Positions 53,244 to 61,126 of a stretch of DNA of 64,000 bases are shown here, piece by piece (within the stretch, counting starts at the first letter, position 1; each line of letters begins with the position of its first letter). Where the stretch lies: the NCBI GenBank assembly GCA_041741535.1, contig JBGSJV010000125.1:9287-73286 (forward strand), read 5' to 3'. The stretch comes from M30B19 sp041741535. GTDB lineage: Bacteria; Planctomycetota; Planctomycetia; Pirellulales; Pirellulaceae. The position numbers and the translations under genes were made by a program. Under the pieces are notes generated by a model. The model saw nothing but the letters and a program-made list of their open reading frames with translations. It ran no database searches and was not told the DNA's origin.

Positions 53244-53747
53244 TCACGACGTTATTTCCTGACAAGTTTCCGAGATCCCCAACGCCACTTGGTCGATTCG
53301 GAAGCGGTCGCTCTCGCCGAGACAAAAGACAAGGCCCACAGAATTATAGGTTTTTAGTGCAGCAACGGAAAGCGAAAAGCAGTTCGATGCCGGTTCGGCA
53401 AAATTCAACACCGCCTCCGGCAAAGCCTGCTCGTTCAACCACGCTGAAACCACCCGCTGACTGGACCAACAGCCCAACAACATTACTTGCTTGAGGTCCA
53501 AGCCCATAGGACGGTTGAAGTGACGCACCAAGACGACGCGAGTGGTTGATGGACGAATTGCCCCGTGATTTTCGGCTCTCCAAGATTCGCCCAAAGAAAC
53601 TTCGCCCGGCAATCGTAGCGTTACCGGCGCTCCGTTCAAAGACGCCCCATTTGCGTTATGTGAGGACCGGCTCGACGACGATCCCGACTCACCAACAAAC
53701 CAGTTCATTTGCCAGGGGCCGTGCAATCGAATTCGATGAAATTCCAC
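53244..53747 (-). CDS. Hypothetical protein, beta-rich
   Basis: 167 residues. Resembles the start of a glycosyl-hydrolase sugar-binding/jelly-roll fold (LHGPWQMNWFVGESG; VVLVRHFNRPMG; SSQRVVSAWLNEQALPEAVL) but has no catalytic domain. No signal peptide. It starts 20 bases after the pseudopilin-like gene, which suggests co-transcription. Family unknown. Confidence 0.6.
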   Translation of the reverse strand: MEFHRIRLHGPWQMNWFVGESGSSSSRSSHNANGASLNGAPVTLRLPGEVSLGESWRAENHGAIRPSTTRVVLVRHFNRPMGLDLKQVMLLGCWSSQRVVSAWLNEQALPEAVLNFAEPASNCFSLSVAALKTYNSVGLVFCLGESDRFRIDQVALGISETCQEITS

Positions 53748-53767
53748 TCGTTGGACTCGGTTCGATT

Positions 53768-55360
53768 CTACTGATTGACGGTTGACACAACCACTTCGGC
53801 CTGCATGACTTGGTCCGAACCGCGAACCTGCTGACGATCTGCGTCGAAACTAGCCGAACGCAACGTCACTTGCACCGAAGTCAACGGATGTCCGTACGGG
53901 GGAGCCGCGTCGCGATCATTACGAACGCCAGGGACCGCATTGCCTTGTGGCACACCATCGGCTTCTTCGTCCAAGAACCCATCACCGTCGTTGTCCAAGC
54001 CGTCGCGTTCAAAATCCTGAGTCCAAGTGGTGTAAGTCGGACCACCCGCAAAATTTTCATAAATGGTCATGCTGTTCGTCCAAAAATTCGCAGCCGGCTC
54101 TTCGGCTACAAAGTTGACATACGGAGCGTCGACCAGCCGTCGGCGCCAATGGCCAAATTGATAAGGCTGTCCGGGGAACGCGGCGCCCAGATCATTGCCA
54201 ATCCCCGGAACCGTATTCGACGCCGGCTCGACAGCCGGAGTCAATCGATACTCAAACGCTCCCAAATCAACATAAGCGCCAAATCCTTGGCGAGGAAAAT
54301 TAACGGTGTCGGCGTAAGCTGCGGCGTACCCGGGATCATGTGGCAACAACGGCGCTCCACTGTACTGCAGGACCGGAATCGTCGGATCAAAAACCTTGAC
54401 ATCAAAACCCACGACATTTTCCACAACCACGTCACTGCCCGTCATCGTGCCAAACAGAATCAAATCCTCCAGCACCACATTCACAGTACGCTGGGCCGCT
54501 GTAAATCCGCGAACCAAAATCGGGTGAGGAAAACCGGCGGTCGCCAACTGGCCATTGCCCAAGATCGTACCATCGGTCCCCAAATGGGCGGTACGATGCA
54601 TCGGATGATTCAACGTGCCTAACGAATTACAGCCATATCTCGGCATCGAAGCAACCGGGCCCGAACTAAACACGATCGTCGGGTTGTCAAAATTTCGTCG
54701 CAACGAAACATCGTTGAATTGCAAGAACTTCGCATACGGCGAACGACTTATCAGAGCAGGATCCAAACCGTTGGCCGTGACGAATTGATCAAACGCAGCC
54801 ACACTACGCAACATCAGATTTGTGACCGGATCGTCGGTCGCAATGATTCCCGTCAAATCCGGACGAACCAACAACACCCGACGATACAACCGAATCTGAT
54901 CGCCGTAGTCCATCACGCCATTGCCATTGCTGTCCTGGTGACGAGTGAAATAAATGATCTCCGCTTCATTGGATTCGATCAGTCGCCCGTCAAAACGACC
55001 TTTAAATGGCCGCCCAGGACTGATTGCCGTAAATGAAAGAATATCGTCGATGTCGCCCATCAAGTTGCTGGCCGTGTTCAGAAACGTCATGTCGCGATAG
55101 CCGCCATCGACGATCTCCAAGTAGCCAACACCCTCGGTACTGGACATTTGCGGACGAACCCGCAATGACAACCGCTCCAAGTCGTCACGCACCATGTCGG
55201 CAGCGTCGCGAATTCGCTCGGACACCAACAACCGGTTACGACCAATGCCAATTTCCCGACTGGCGGATGTAAACGCCTGCGTCATGCTAAGCAATATCAC
55301 CAGCGTGATCGCCAACGCAATCAACACCTCGACCAAGGTCATGCCGAAACGATTCTTCAT
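53768..55360 (-). CDS. Prepilin-like (GspJ/PulJ-type) protein with large passenger
   Basis: 530 residues from ATG 55360. A type IV pilin-type leader is followed by the cleavage site G/MTLVEVLIALAIT and a hydrophobic helix. The passenger is long compared with GspJ (about 200 residues). It carries two Asp/Asn-rich loops, DSNGNGVMDYGDQ and DGLDNDGDGFLDEEADG, that look like calcium-binding EF-hand/dockerin-type sites. It is 20 bases from the next gene. Confidence 0.78.
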   Translation of the reverse strand: MKNRFGMTLVEVLIALAITLVILLSMTQAFTSASREIGIGRNRLLVSERIRDAADMVRDDLERLSLRVRPQMSSTEGVGYLEIVDGGYRDMTFLNTASNLMGDIDDILSFTAISPGRPFKGRFDGRLIESNEAEIIYFTRHQDSNGNGVMDYGDQIRLYRRVLLVRPDLTGIIATDDPVTNLMLRSVAAFDQFVTANGLDPALISRSPYAKFLQFNDVSLRRNFDNPTIVFSSGPVASMPRYGCNSLGTLNHPMHRTAHLGTDGTILGNGQLATAGFPHPILVRGFTAAQRTVNVVLEDLILFGTMTGSDVVVENVVGFDVKVFDPTIPVLQYSGAPLLPHDPGYAAAYADTVNFPRQGFGAYVDLGAFEYRLTPAVEPASNTVPGIGNDLGAAFPGQPYQFGHWRRRLVDAPYVNFVAEEPAANFWTNSMTIYENFAGGPTYTTWTQDFERDGLDNDGDGFLDEEADGVPQGNAVPGVRNDRDAAPPYGHPLTSVQVTLRSASFDADRQQVRGSDQVMQAEVVVSTVNQ

Positions 55361-55470
55361 AGCGAAGCTCACTAAATCTCGCTTACGTAATCACTGCGTC
55401 TACAATCCCGCTTCCCTATCTTCACTGACCCGAGCGAAATGTAAACCCCCTAAATTAGGGGTGCGCGGTC

Positions 55471-56475
55471 TCAAAATGATACGGGCAAGGACCAACGGAC
55501 GACATCATCTATGATATCCTCCAGATCAAACTTCGGCGTATAGCGAATCACAGATTTCAAACGAGACAGGTCGGGCACACGCCGCCGAATGTCCTCAAAA
55601 TCGTCATCATACGCGGCTTGATACGTTTGAAATTGAATCGCCGACTTGTTCCCCGTTCGACTTACGACCATTTGCGCCAATTCGAGAATTGACACCGGGC
55701 GATCCGCGCCCACATTAAAAACGCGGCCAGCAGCCGACTCGGTCAACATCAACTGACAGATTGCATCAATCACGTCGGCGACATGAGAAAAGCAGCGAAT
55801 CTGTTGCCCATCATCGTGAACCAACAACGGCTCCCCGCGTACCGCCGCCTGCACAAACCGCGGCAAAACCATGCCGTAAGCACCGGTTTGCCTTGGTCCG
55901 ACCACGTTAAAAAAACGCCCAACCACGGCGGGTAAACGCGACGCCCGGAAATGCCCCAAAGCCAAGAACTCATCAATGGCCTTGGAAACCCCGTACGACC
56001 AACGTGCCTTGCTGGTACTGCCGTAGACGAGATCGTCTTCTTCGCACCAAAAGGGTTTGGGATTTTTGCCGTACACTTCACTCGTACTGGCGATAAACAC
56101 CGGGATCGTCCGACCCAACTGATGGTGTCGCGCCAATTCGGCGAGCAAAAACTGAGTCGGTTCAACATTCCGCTCAATCGTTTGGATGGGCTGTTTGGCG
56201 ATCAACGCGACGCCCACCGCCGCGGCCAAATGAAATACCAAGTCCGTTTGCGAAACAAGTTCTGCGACGAGGCGACGATCCGAGACACTTCCCGGAACCC
56301 AGCGAACTCCCTGGCGCGACAACAGGTGCGTAATGTTGTCCATGGACCCGGTGGACAAATCGTCGACCAAAGTGACCTGGGCACCCCGCTCCAGCAAGTA
56401 CTCCGCCAGGTGGGAGCCGATAAAACCGGCTCCCCCCGTAATCAAAACACGTTTTCCCTGGAAAGAAGTGAGCAT
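55471..56475 (-). CDS. NAD-dependent sugar epimerase/dehydratase (extended SDR)
   Basis: 334 residues. Cofactor motif TGGAGFIGSH, catalytic serine/threonine in STSEVYG and YGVSK. The VFHLAAAVGVAL and RFFNVVGPRQTG segments resemble UDP-glucose 4-epimerase or UDP-glucuronate decarboxylase. Likely makes a sugar nucleotide for envelope glycans. The ATG directly abuts the stop of the TerB-like gene. Confidence 0.87.
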   Translation of the reverse strand: MLTSFQGKRVLITGGAGFIGSHLAEYLLERGAQVTLVDDLSTGSMDNITHLLSRQGVRWVPGSVSDRRLVAELVSQTDLVFHLAAAVGVALIAKQPIQTIERNVEPTQFLLAELARHHQLGRTIPVFIASTSEVYGKNPKPFWCEEDDLVYGSTSKARWSYGVSKAIDEFLALGHFRASRLPAVVGRFFNVVGPRQTGAYGMVLPRFVQAAVRGEPLLVHDDGQQIRCFSHVADVIDAICQLMLTESAAGRVFNVGADRPVSILELAQMVVSRTGNKSAIQFQTYQAAYDDDFEDIRRRVPDLSRLKSVIRYTPKFDLEDIIDDVVRWSLPVSF

Positions 56476-57039
56476 TTATTCGAAGGCCTGTTCGAGTCGT
56501 CGCAACGCCCCTCGTTCTTTGGACGACACGCGACCAAGCCCTAAGATTCCCCCCGCGGCGTCGGCCACTTCATAGGCCCGTTGCAAGACACTTTGCTTGA
56601 CTCGTTGGAACGTGGCCTCACCCGCGGCCGCTTTTAACGCCCCAATATAATCGACCCACGCTTGAACCACTTCCTCAGCCGGCGCCCGTCGAATCCACTC
56701 GTTCAACAAGAGAGCCGCGACCGAATCGGAGTCGATTCCGGTGTCGGAAGCCGCTTTCAAAATCGCGGCCTTTTCCGCCGGTTCCACACTACCGTCCGCC
56801 CACGCCACCCACACCAGAGGAAACAGGGACAGGGCCGAAACCGATTCGTCGTTGATTCCCAACGCCAATAATTCGTCAATGACGGCGTCATCCGCCAATC
56901 CGGTTGTGGATTTCAAACGGTCGCGGGCGGATTTATGGGCGATGTCCGCGCGAAGCTTCTCGATCAACTTCCGATCGACTTCGCTGAAAAACTGCGCTTC
57001 CAACGCATTGCCACGCTTTTGTAAAGAATCGTCTTCCAT
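56476..57039 (-). CDS. TerB-like helical protein
   Basis: 187 residues, all-helical, with a TerB-type motif FPLVWVAWADGSVEPAEKAAIL, where acidic residues may bind metal. The C-terminus has a glycine-rich ADAAGGILGLGRVSSKERG. Function unknown. It is followed with no gap by the epimerase gene. Confidence 0.7.
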   Translation of the reverse strand: MEDDSLQKRGNALEAQFFSEVDRKLIEKLRADIAHKSARDRLKSTTGLADDAVIDELLALGINDESVSALSLFPLVWVAWADGSVEPAEKAAILKAASDTGIDSDSVAALLLNEWIRRAPAEEVVQAWVDYIGALKAAAGEATFQRVKQSVLQRAYEVADAAGGILGLGRVSSKERGALRRLEQAFE

Positions 57040-57257
57040 CGCCGCTTCACCGCTCCGAATTTCAGGAACCCTTTGGCCATTCCGGCGTCGCTCGCCGGCG
57101 CAAAAACACCCGCTCAGGGTAAAGAAAATCCGCCTAGCTCACTAGTAGGGACAAGCCGGAGCCTGGCGAATTCACCCGCAAATTTGTCCTCAAGTGGAGG
57201 GCTTGCCTTTCCCGAAATGCACTCTATACTATCCGACCGCTTTCGCAGCATTTCATT

Positions 57258-57330
57258 GCGGGTGTAGCTCAGTGGCTAGAGCGTCACGTTGCCAACGTGA
57301 ATGTCGTGGGTTCGAATCCCATCACCCGCT
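57258..57330 (+). tRNA. tRNA-Gly (GCC)
   Basis: 73 bases folding as a full cloverleaf: acceptor GCGGGTG/CACCCGC, D-arm GCTC...GAGC, anticodon stem TCACG/CGTGA with loop TTGCCAA (anticodon GCC), T-arm GTGGG TTCGAAT CCCAT, discriminator U. The 3' CCA is not encoded. Its 3' nine bases overlap the antisense end of the MaoC gene. Confidence 0.97.
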
Positions 57331-58239
57331 TTCTTTGACCATTTCTTCTGGCTGTGGCATAACTTCTTGCGTCCCGCTCGATCCGGGGTTTTCCGTAGTT
57401 GCCGTAGCTTGACTTGCGGCAGTTGGGCCTTCAGCCTTAGAGAACTCGGCAGCCTTAGAGATTTCGGCAGCCGCCCGCGATTCGCCTCGGGACTCCGTGG
57501 TCCAAGTGTTCGTCACAAGCTCTGGAGTCACTGGGACGTTTACGGAACTCGAGCCTGGCACGGCCAATTGACTTGAGACTTCCGTAAAACGAGGAGGCTC
57601 GACCAACTGAGGCGTGGCCCCTTCGATTGTCGATTTTACCACTTGGACCGAGTCCGTCGCAAATGCGACCGATGTCCCGTTCGTTAGGTTTACGACCGAC
57701 GTCCCATTCGCCGAACTGGACAATGCTGGCGTATCAGAAACAGTCGATGACGACGGTTCAAGCGACAAGTGTGGCGCGGCAACTTTGGCTCGTGTCACTC
57801 GCGGAGCCAACTCCACCAACGAGATAAACAGTCCGCTCTGGACTTCTTCACCCTGAGTGTTGAACAGCGACTTCTTCCAGGTCACCTTACCGGCCGAGCG
57901 CCCACCGCTGGCCAATTCGATCACCTCGGTCACGGCATAAACGGTGTCGCCGATATGAACGGGCCGCAAGAACTTCCATTGGTCCACCGAAACCAAAGCC
58001 ATGGTCCGCACGGCTGGCGCGGTGGTAGAAAGCCCCGCCGCCCACGCCAATCCCATCAAGCCGTGCATCAGTGGTTGTTTGAACCGACTTTTCGAAGCGT
58101 AATCGTGGTCCACATGAGCTCGGTCGAAATCCCCCGTCATCCCGGCAAAGATGATGACATCCGACTCAGTGACCGTTCGGCGCGATGAGGTCCATTTCTG
58201 ACCAACACTCAAATCGTCGAAATAGACTACGGAACTCAT
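57322..58239 (-). CDS. MaoC-like hotdog-fold protein with long low-complexity tail
   Basis: 305 residues. The first 150 form a MaoC dehydratase-like domain: VGQKWTSSRRTVTESDVI, FAGMTGDFDRAHVDHDYA and HGLMGLAWAAGL, where the Asp and His match the hydratase active-site pattern. The remaining 150 residues are Ser/Thr/Val-rich without a fold. The last codons (Glu-Ser-Gly-stop) lie on the tRNA acceptor stem complement. Probable (R)-specific enoyl-CoA hydratase-type activity; the tail has no known role. Confidence 0.8.
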   Translation of the reverse strand: MSSVVYFDDLSVGQKWTSSRRTVTESDVIIFAGMTGDFDRAHVDHDYASKSRFKQPLMHGLMGLAWAAGLSTTAPAVRTMALVSVDQWKFLRPVHIGDTVYAVTEVIELASGGRSAGKVTWKKSLFNTQGEEVQSGLFISLVELAPRVTRAKVAAPHLSLEPSSSTVSDTPALSSSANGTSVVNLTNGTSVAFATDSVQVVKSTIEGATPQLVEPPRFTEVSSQLAVPGSSSVNVPVTPELVTNTWTTESRGESRAAAEISKAAEFSKAEGPTAASQATATTENPGSSGTQEVMPQPEEMVKESG

Positions 58240-58439
58240 TTCCCGAAATACCTAGCGTCTAAAAATGATGGAAATGGGCGACCCAAGGCGAAAAGAATAA
58301 CCTCAGCGATAAAATCGTCCAATGGCAGAATAGGCAAAATAGGCGACGATTTCCACAAATATTGGGTCCAAACCCATGGAATCCTGTCGCAGGCACGGTC
58401 CGTTGGCTTCAAATTCGGGTTTGAATAGATCAAACTATC

Positions 58440-58507
58440 GGAGGCTCGGCAACGCAGCCTAGCAGTCCGAAAGTCACGATTTTCCTGCGGAACGGGGCCG
58501 AGCCTCC
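58440..58507. repeat. Long inverted repeat in the 58240-58574 intergenic region
   Basis: GGAGGCTCGGC (58440-58450) is the exact complement of GCCGAGCCTCC (58497-58507) with a 46-base loop that may itself fold (GAAA...TTTC). It lies between the divergent MaoC and cytochrome genes. The rest of this 335-base gap holds no supported gene; a 116-codon leftward frame across it has no family signal. This looks like a mobile palindromic repeat or a structured RNA. Confidence 0.65.
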
Positions 58508-58574
58508 AAACCATTCCCAATCCAAGGCACCCCACCTCACGCCAACCCGCCTTCCTTCCCGAAAGCCATTGTCT

Positions 58575-59702
58575 ATGACCAATCACCGTGACCTCTGGAT
58601 GGTCGGCTCACTTGCCGCAGGTTTCCAGCGTCCGTTCTGGGGCTTGATTTTCCTTCTGTTTTGCCAGCTCAACGGCCCAGCATCATTCGGCTGGGCGACT
58701 CCGACTGGTCCGGTGGACGAGCCAACGATCGATTTCGTCAAAGACGTGGTCCCCATCTTGGCCGAAAAATGTCTCCGTTGTCACCAAGCCGACCGCGCCG
58801 AAGGCGAGTTTCAAATCGACGACCCCGCCGCATTGGCAGGATACGTGGTCGCCGGGAAACTTGACGAAAGCCCGCTTTGGACAGAACACTTGGCTGAAGA
58901 CGCATTGAACCCGATGCCGCCCGAAGATGAAAACACCCCTTTGAGTGAATCAGAACTCGCCACGGTAAAAGCCTGGATCGAGGCGGATGCCGCCATCGCC
59001 GACGACGTCGATTGGCGAAAATCCAAAGCCAGTGAAAGCAAACTTCAACAAGTCAACGATGTTGGCAGTGTCCTGTGGATCATCCTGGGTCGAATGCATC
59101 CGGCCGTATTGCACTTTCCAGTCGCTCTGTTGAGCGTGGCGGCACTGTTTGCCGTGTTCGCATTCGGCAACGCCAACATGGATAAAGCCGCGATCTATTG
59201 CCTGTTCTTGGGTTCGCTCGGTGCTTGTGTGGCGGCCGTTTCAGGCTGGGGCTTCGCCGAACATGAAGGTTGGGCGGCCTGGACGGAAGAGAAGTTCGGA
59301 GAACCCAAATACATGCATCGCTGGGGTGGCATTTCCGTCGCCGCCTTGAGCCTGTTCGTGTTCTGCTTGGCGTTTTTCACCCGCATGAACCCAGACCGAA
59401 GCCAACTATGGTGGAAGCTCGGCGTGGTGCTAGTCGCCGCCTTGGTGGGTTTCGTCGGCCACTTGGGTGGAAAATTGACCCACGACGACCTGTACACGGA
59501 ACCTCTAACCCGTTTGCGAGAACTGTTGTCGAAACCCGCCGACCGGTCTGATCCGTCAGATAAGTCAGATCAGACCGATCCGTCAGATCCGTCAGATCAG
59601 ACCGATCCGTCAAAGCAGACCGATCCGTCAGATCAGACCGATCCGTCGAAACAGACCGATCAGACCGATCAGACCAATCAGACCGATCAGACGGTCCCGT
59701 GA
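58575..59702 (+). CDS. Planctomycete cytochrome c domain / DUF2231 membrane protein with Ser-Asp-rich tail
   Basis: 375 residues from ATG 58575. A signal anchor (PFWGLIFLLFCQLNGPASF) leads to a planctomycete cytochrome c domain with haem motif CLRCH and GYVVAGKLDESPLWT. Then a membrane domain of four helices (HPAVLHFPVALLSVAALFAV; AIYCLFLGSLGACVAAVSGW; ISVAALSLFVFCLAFFTRM; LGVVLVAALVGFVGHLGGKL). It ends in a roughly 50-residue tail of Ser/Thr-Asp-Pro-Gln repeats. The protein is probably a periplasm-facing electron-transfer or sensor protein. Its 3' end overlaps convergent csrA by 16 bases. Confidence 0.85.
   Translation: MTNHRDLWMVGSLAAGFQRPFWGLIFLLFCQLNGPASFGWATPTGPVDEPTIDFVKDVVPILAEKCLRCHQADRAEGEFQIDDPAALAGYVVAGKLDESPLWTEHLAEDALNPMPPEDENTPLSESELATVKAWIEADAAIADDVDWRKSKASESKLQQVNDVGSVLWIILGRMHPAVLHFPVALLSVAALFAVFAFGNANMDKAAIYCLFLGSLGACVAAVSGWGFAEHEGWAAWTEEKFGEPKYMHRWGGISVAALSLFVFCLAFFTRMNPDRSQLWWKLGVVLVAALVGFVGHLGGKLTHDDLYTEPLTRLRELLSKPADRSDPSDKSDQTDPSDPSDQTDPSKQTDPSDQTDPSKQTDQTDQTNQTDQTVP
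59539..59698. repeat. Imperfect tandem repeat GATCMGACC/GATCCGTCA
   Basis: About 160 bases built from variations of GATCCGTCA and GATCAGACC units in tandem. In frame they give Asp/Ser/Thr/Gln/Pro repeats at the end of the cytochrome protein. The right end runs into the csrA stop region. Confidence 0.85.
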
Positions 59703-59884
59703 TCGCCAACCGAAGGTTCGGCGGTTGGCGTTTCACCGGTCGCCAATTCCTCGCGAATCACGGCGAATTCACGTGGGGCTTCAATTCCCAACCGCACAGT
59801 GCCGCCTTGAAATCGCACGACGGTGACAACGATGTCGTTGCCGATCAAGATCCGTTCCCCAGGTTTTCGACTAAGCACCAACAT
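59687..59884 (-). CDS. csrA: Carbon storage regulator CsrA
   Basis: 65 residues from ATG 59884 (GGGAG six bases upstream); an in-frame extension to 59926 is not needed. It has the CsrA start MLVLSRKPGERILIG, GGTVRLGIEAPREFAV and the RNA-binding Arg44 in IREEL. The dimeric protein binds GGA motifs in mRNA leaders and blocks translation. The last residues are read from the antisense side of the neighbour's repeat tail. Transcribed away from DUF1992. Confidence 0.94.
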   Translation of the reverse strand: MLVLSRKPGERILIGNDIVVTVVRFQGGTVRLGIEAPREFAVIREELATGETPTAEPSVGDHGTV

Positions 59885-59938
59885 CGCACGCTCCCGACCG
59901 CCAAAAATTTCGCTACAATCACGCATTCAAACTCATAA

Positions 59939-59970
59939 ATCGACAGAGATTTACGGCGGTTTCTGTCGAT
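59939..59970. promoter_or_regulatory. Inverted repeat between csrA and the DUF1992 gene
   Basis: ATCGACAGA (59939-59947) pairs perfectly with TCTGTCGAT (59962-59970), loop 14. It lies about 55 bases upstream of the csrA start and may be an operator or RNA hairpin in either divergent leader. Confidence 0.4.
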
Positions 59971-60042
59971 GGGGACGTCCATGTCCTCAATAGCGTACGG
60001 TGGTTAGGGCTCAATTTCAACAAGCATGATGGAAAATTCTCA

Positions 60043-60246
60043 ATGCCCGACAGCGATGGTCCCGAGATTTCGGAAACGGCCTGGCGGATTTTAACCGAGT
60101 GCAAAATCCAAGCGGCGGAAGAGGAGGGGCAATTCTTGGACCTCCCAGGTTTCGGCAAGCCATTGGCCTCGATTGACGAACAAGTGGAAGCCGAATTGCA
60201 AGAACTTCGTGCCAAACGCGCCGCCCCAGGATCTCCGCATGTCTAA
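60043..60246 (+). CDS. Short DUF1992 (DnaJC28-conserved domain) protein
   Basis: 67 residues. The DUF1992 signature is CKIQAAEEEGQFLDLPGFGKPL, with IDEQVEAELQELRAK after it. Family function unknown. It overlaps the start of the nitrilase gene (ATG at 60239), so the two are linked. Confidence 0.82.
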   Translation: MPDSDGPEISETAWRILTECKIQAAEEEGQFLDLPGFGKPLASIDEQVEAELQELRAKRAAPGSPHV

Positions 60247-61126
60247 GCCCATGACAAACGCTGCATCAAACGCCACTGAAAACTCCTCCCCAATGCTCAC
60301 CGTCTGCGGCGTGCAAATGGATGTCGCCATTCGCCAACCGGAGGTCAATTTACGTCGCATTCGTGAATATGCTGAAACGGCAGTTCGGCAGGGTGCCCGC
60401 TTGGTGGTTTATCCCGAATGCGCGCTCACCGGCTACTGCTTCGATACGTTGTCTGAAGCACGGGCGGGTTCGCTAACAGCCGAGTCTCCGGAAATCAACT
60501 CGCTGATCCAAATCAGTCGCGACCTGGGGATCGCATTGATGGTCGGAACTGCCTGGTCCGAATCAGACGGCACGCTCCGCAACGCGGTACTGACATTTGA
60601 TCGCGGCCAATGGATCGATACCTACTTCAAAATCCACCTGCCCTTCCTTGGTTTGGACCGGTATGTACTTCCCGGCGACGGCGTTCATCAACCAATAGAA
60701 ATCGATGGCGTTCGCGTTGGCATTCACATCTGTTACGAAGGTGGCTTTCCCGAAGTCGCGCGTTGCTTGACGTTGGCGGGAGCCGACTTGATTGTCCTAC
60801 CCACCAATTGGCCGCCCGGTTCTGGAGTTTCCTGCCAAGTGATCCCGTCCTGCCGCGCCTTGGAAAATCGGGTTTACTTCATGGCTGTGAACCGCGTGGG
60901 AACCGAGGGCAAATTCACATTCATCGGCAATAGTTCCTGGGCCCAGCCCAGCGGCGTCGAAATGGAACGGCTGTCCCCAACGGACGAAGGCCTGCTGGTG
61001 GCTCGTATTGAATCGGCACTCGCTCGGCAAAAACACTTGGTCATCGAACCCGGCGTCTACGAAGTCAATCGCATTGCCGACCGGCATCCGGAACTTTATC
61101 GAGCTTTGGTGCAATTCCATGAATAA
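60239..61126 (+). CDS. Carbon-nitrogen hydrolase (nitrilase superfamily)
   Basis: 295 residues from ATG 60239 (AGGA eight bases upstream). The catalytic triad is present: Glu in YPECALTGY, Lys in YFKIHLPFLG and Cys in HICYEGGFPE. A cytoplasmic amidase/amidohydrolase of unknown substrate. It starts inside the DUF1992 gene and its end overlaps the next gene's ATG. Confidence 0.88.
   Translation: MSKPMTNAASNATENSSPMLTVCGVQMDVAIRQPEVNLRRIREYAETAVRQGARLVVYPECALTGYCFDTLSEARAGSLTAESPEINSLIQISRDLGIALMVGTAWSESDGTLRNAVLTFDRGQWIDTYFKIHLPFLGLDRYVLPGDGVHQPIEIDGVRVGIHICYEGGFPEVARCLTLAGADLIVLPTNWPPGSGVSCQVIPSCRALENRVYFMAVNRVGTEGKFTFIGNSSWAQPSGVEMERLSPTDEGLLVARIESALARQKHLVIEPGVYEVNRIADRHPELYRALVQFHE

Noticed and set aside
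58236..58586. A 116-codon leftward frame in the cytochrome/MaoC gap
   Set aside because: It crosses the inverted repeat and has no recognisable domain; treated as a by-product of the repeat.
59377..59736. A 119-codon leftward frame over the Ser/Asp repeat
   Set aside because: The tandem repeat lacks stops in several frames; csrA and the cytochrome gene explain this region.
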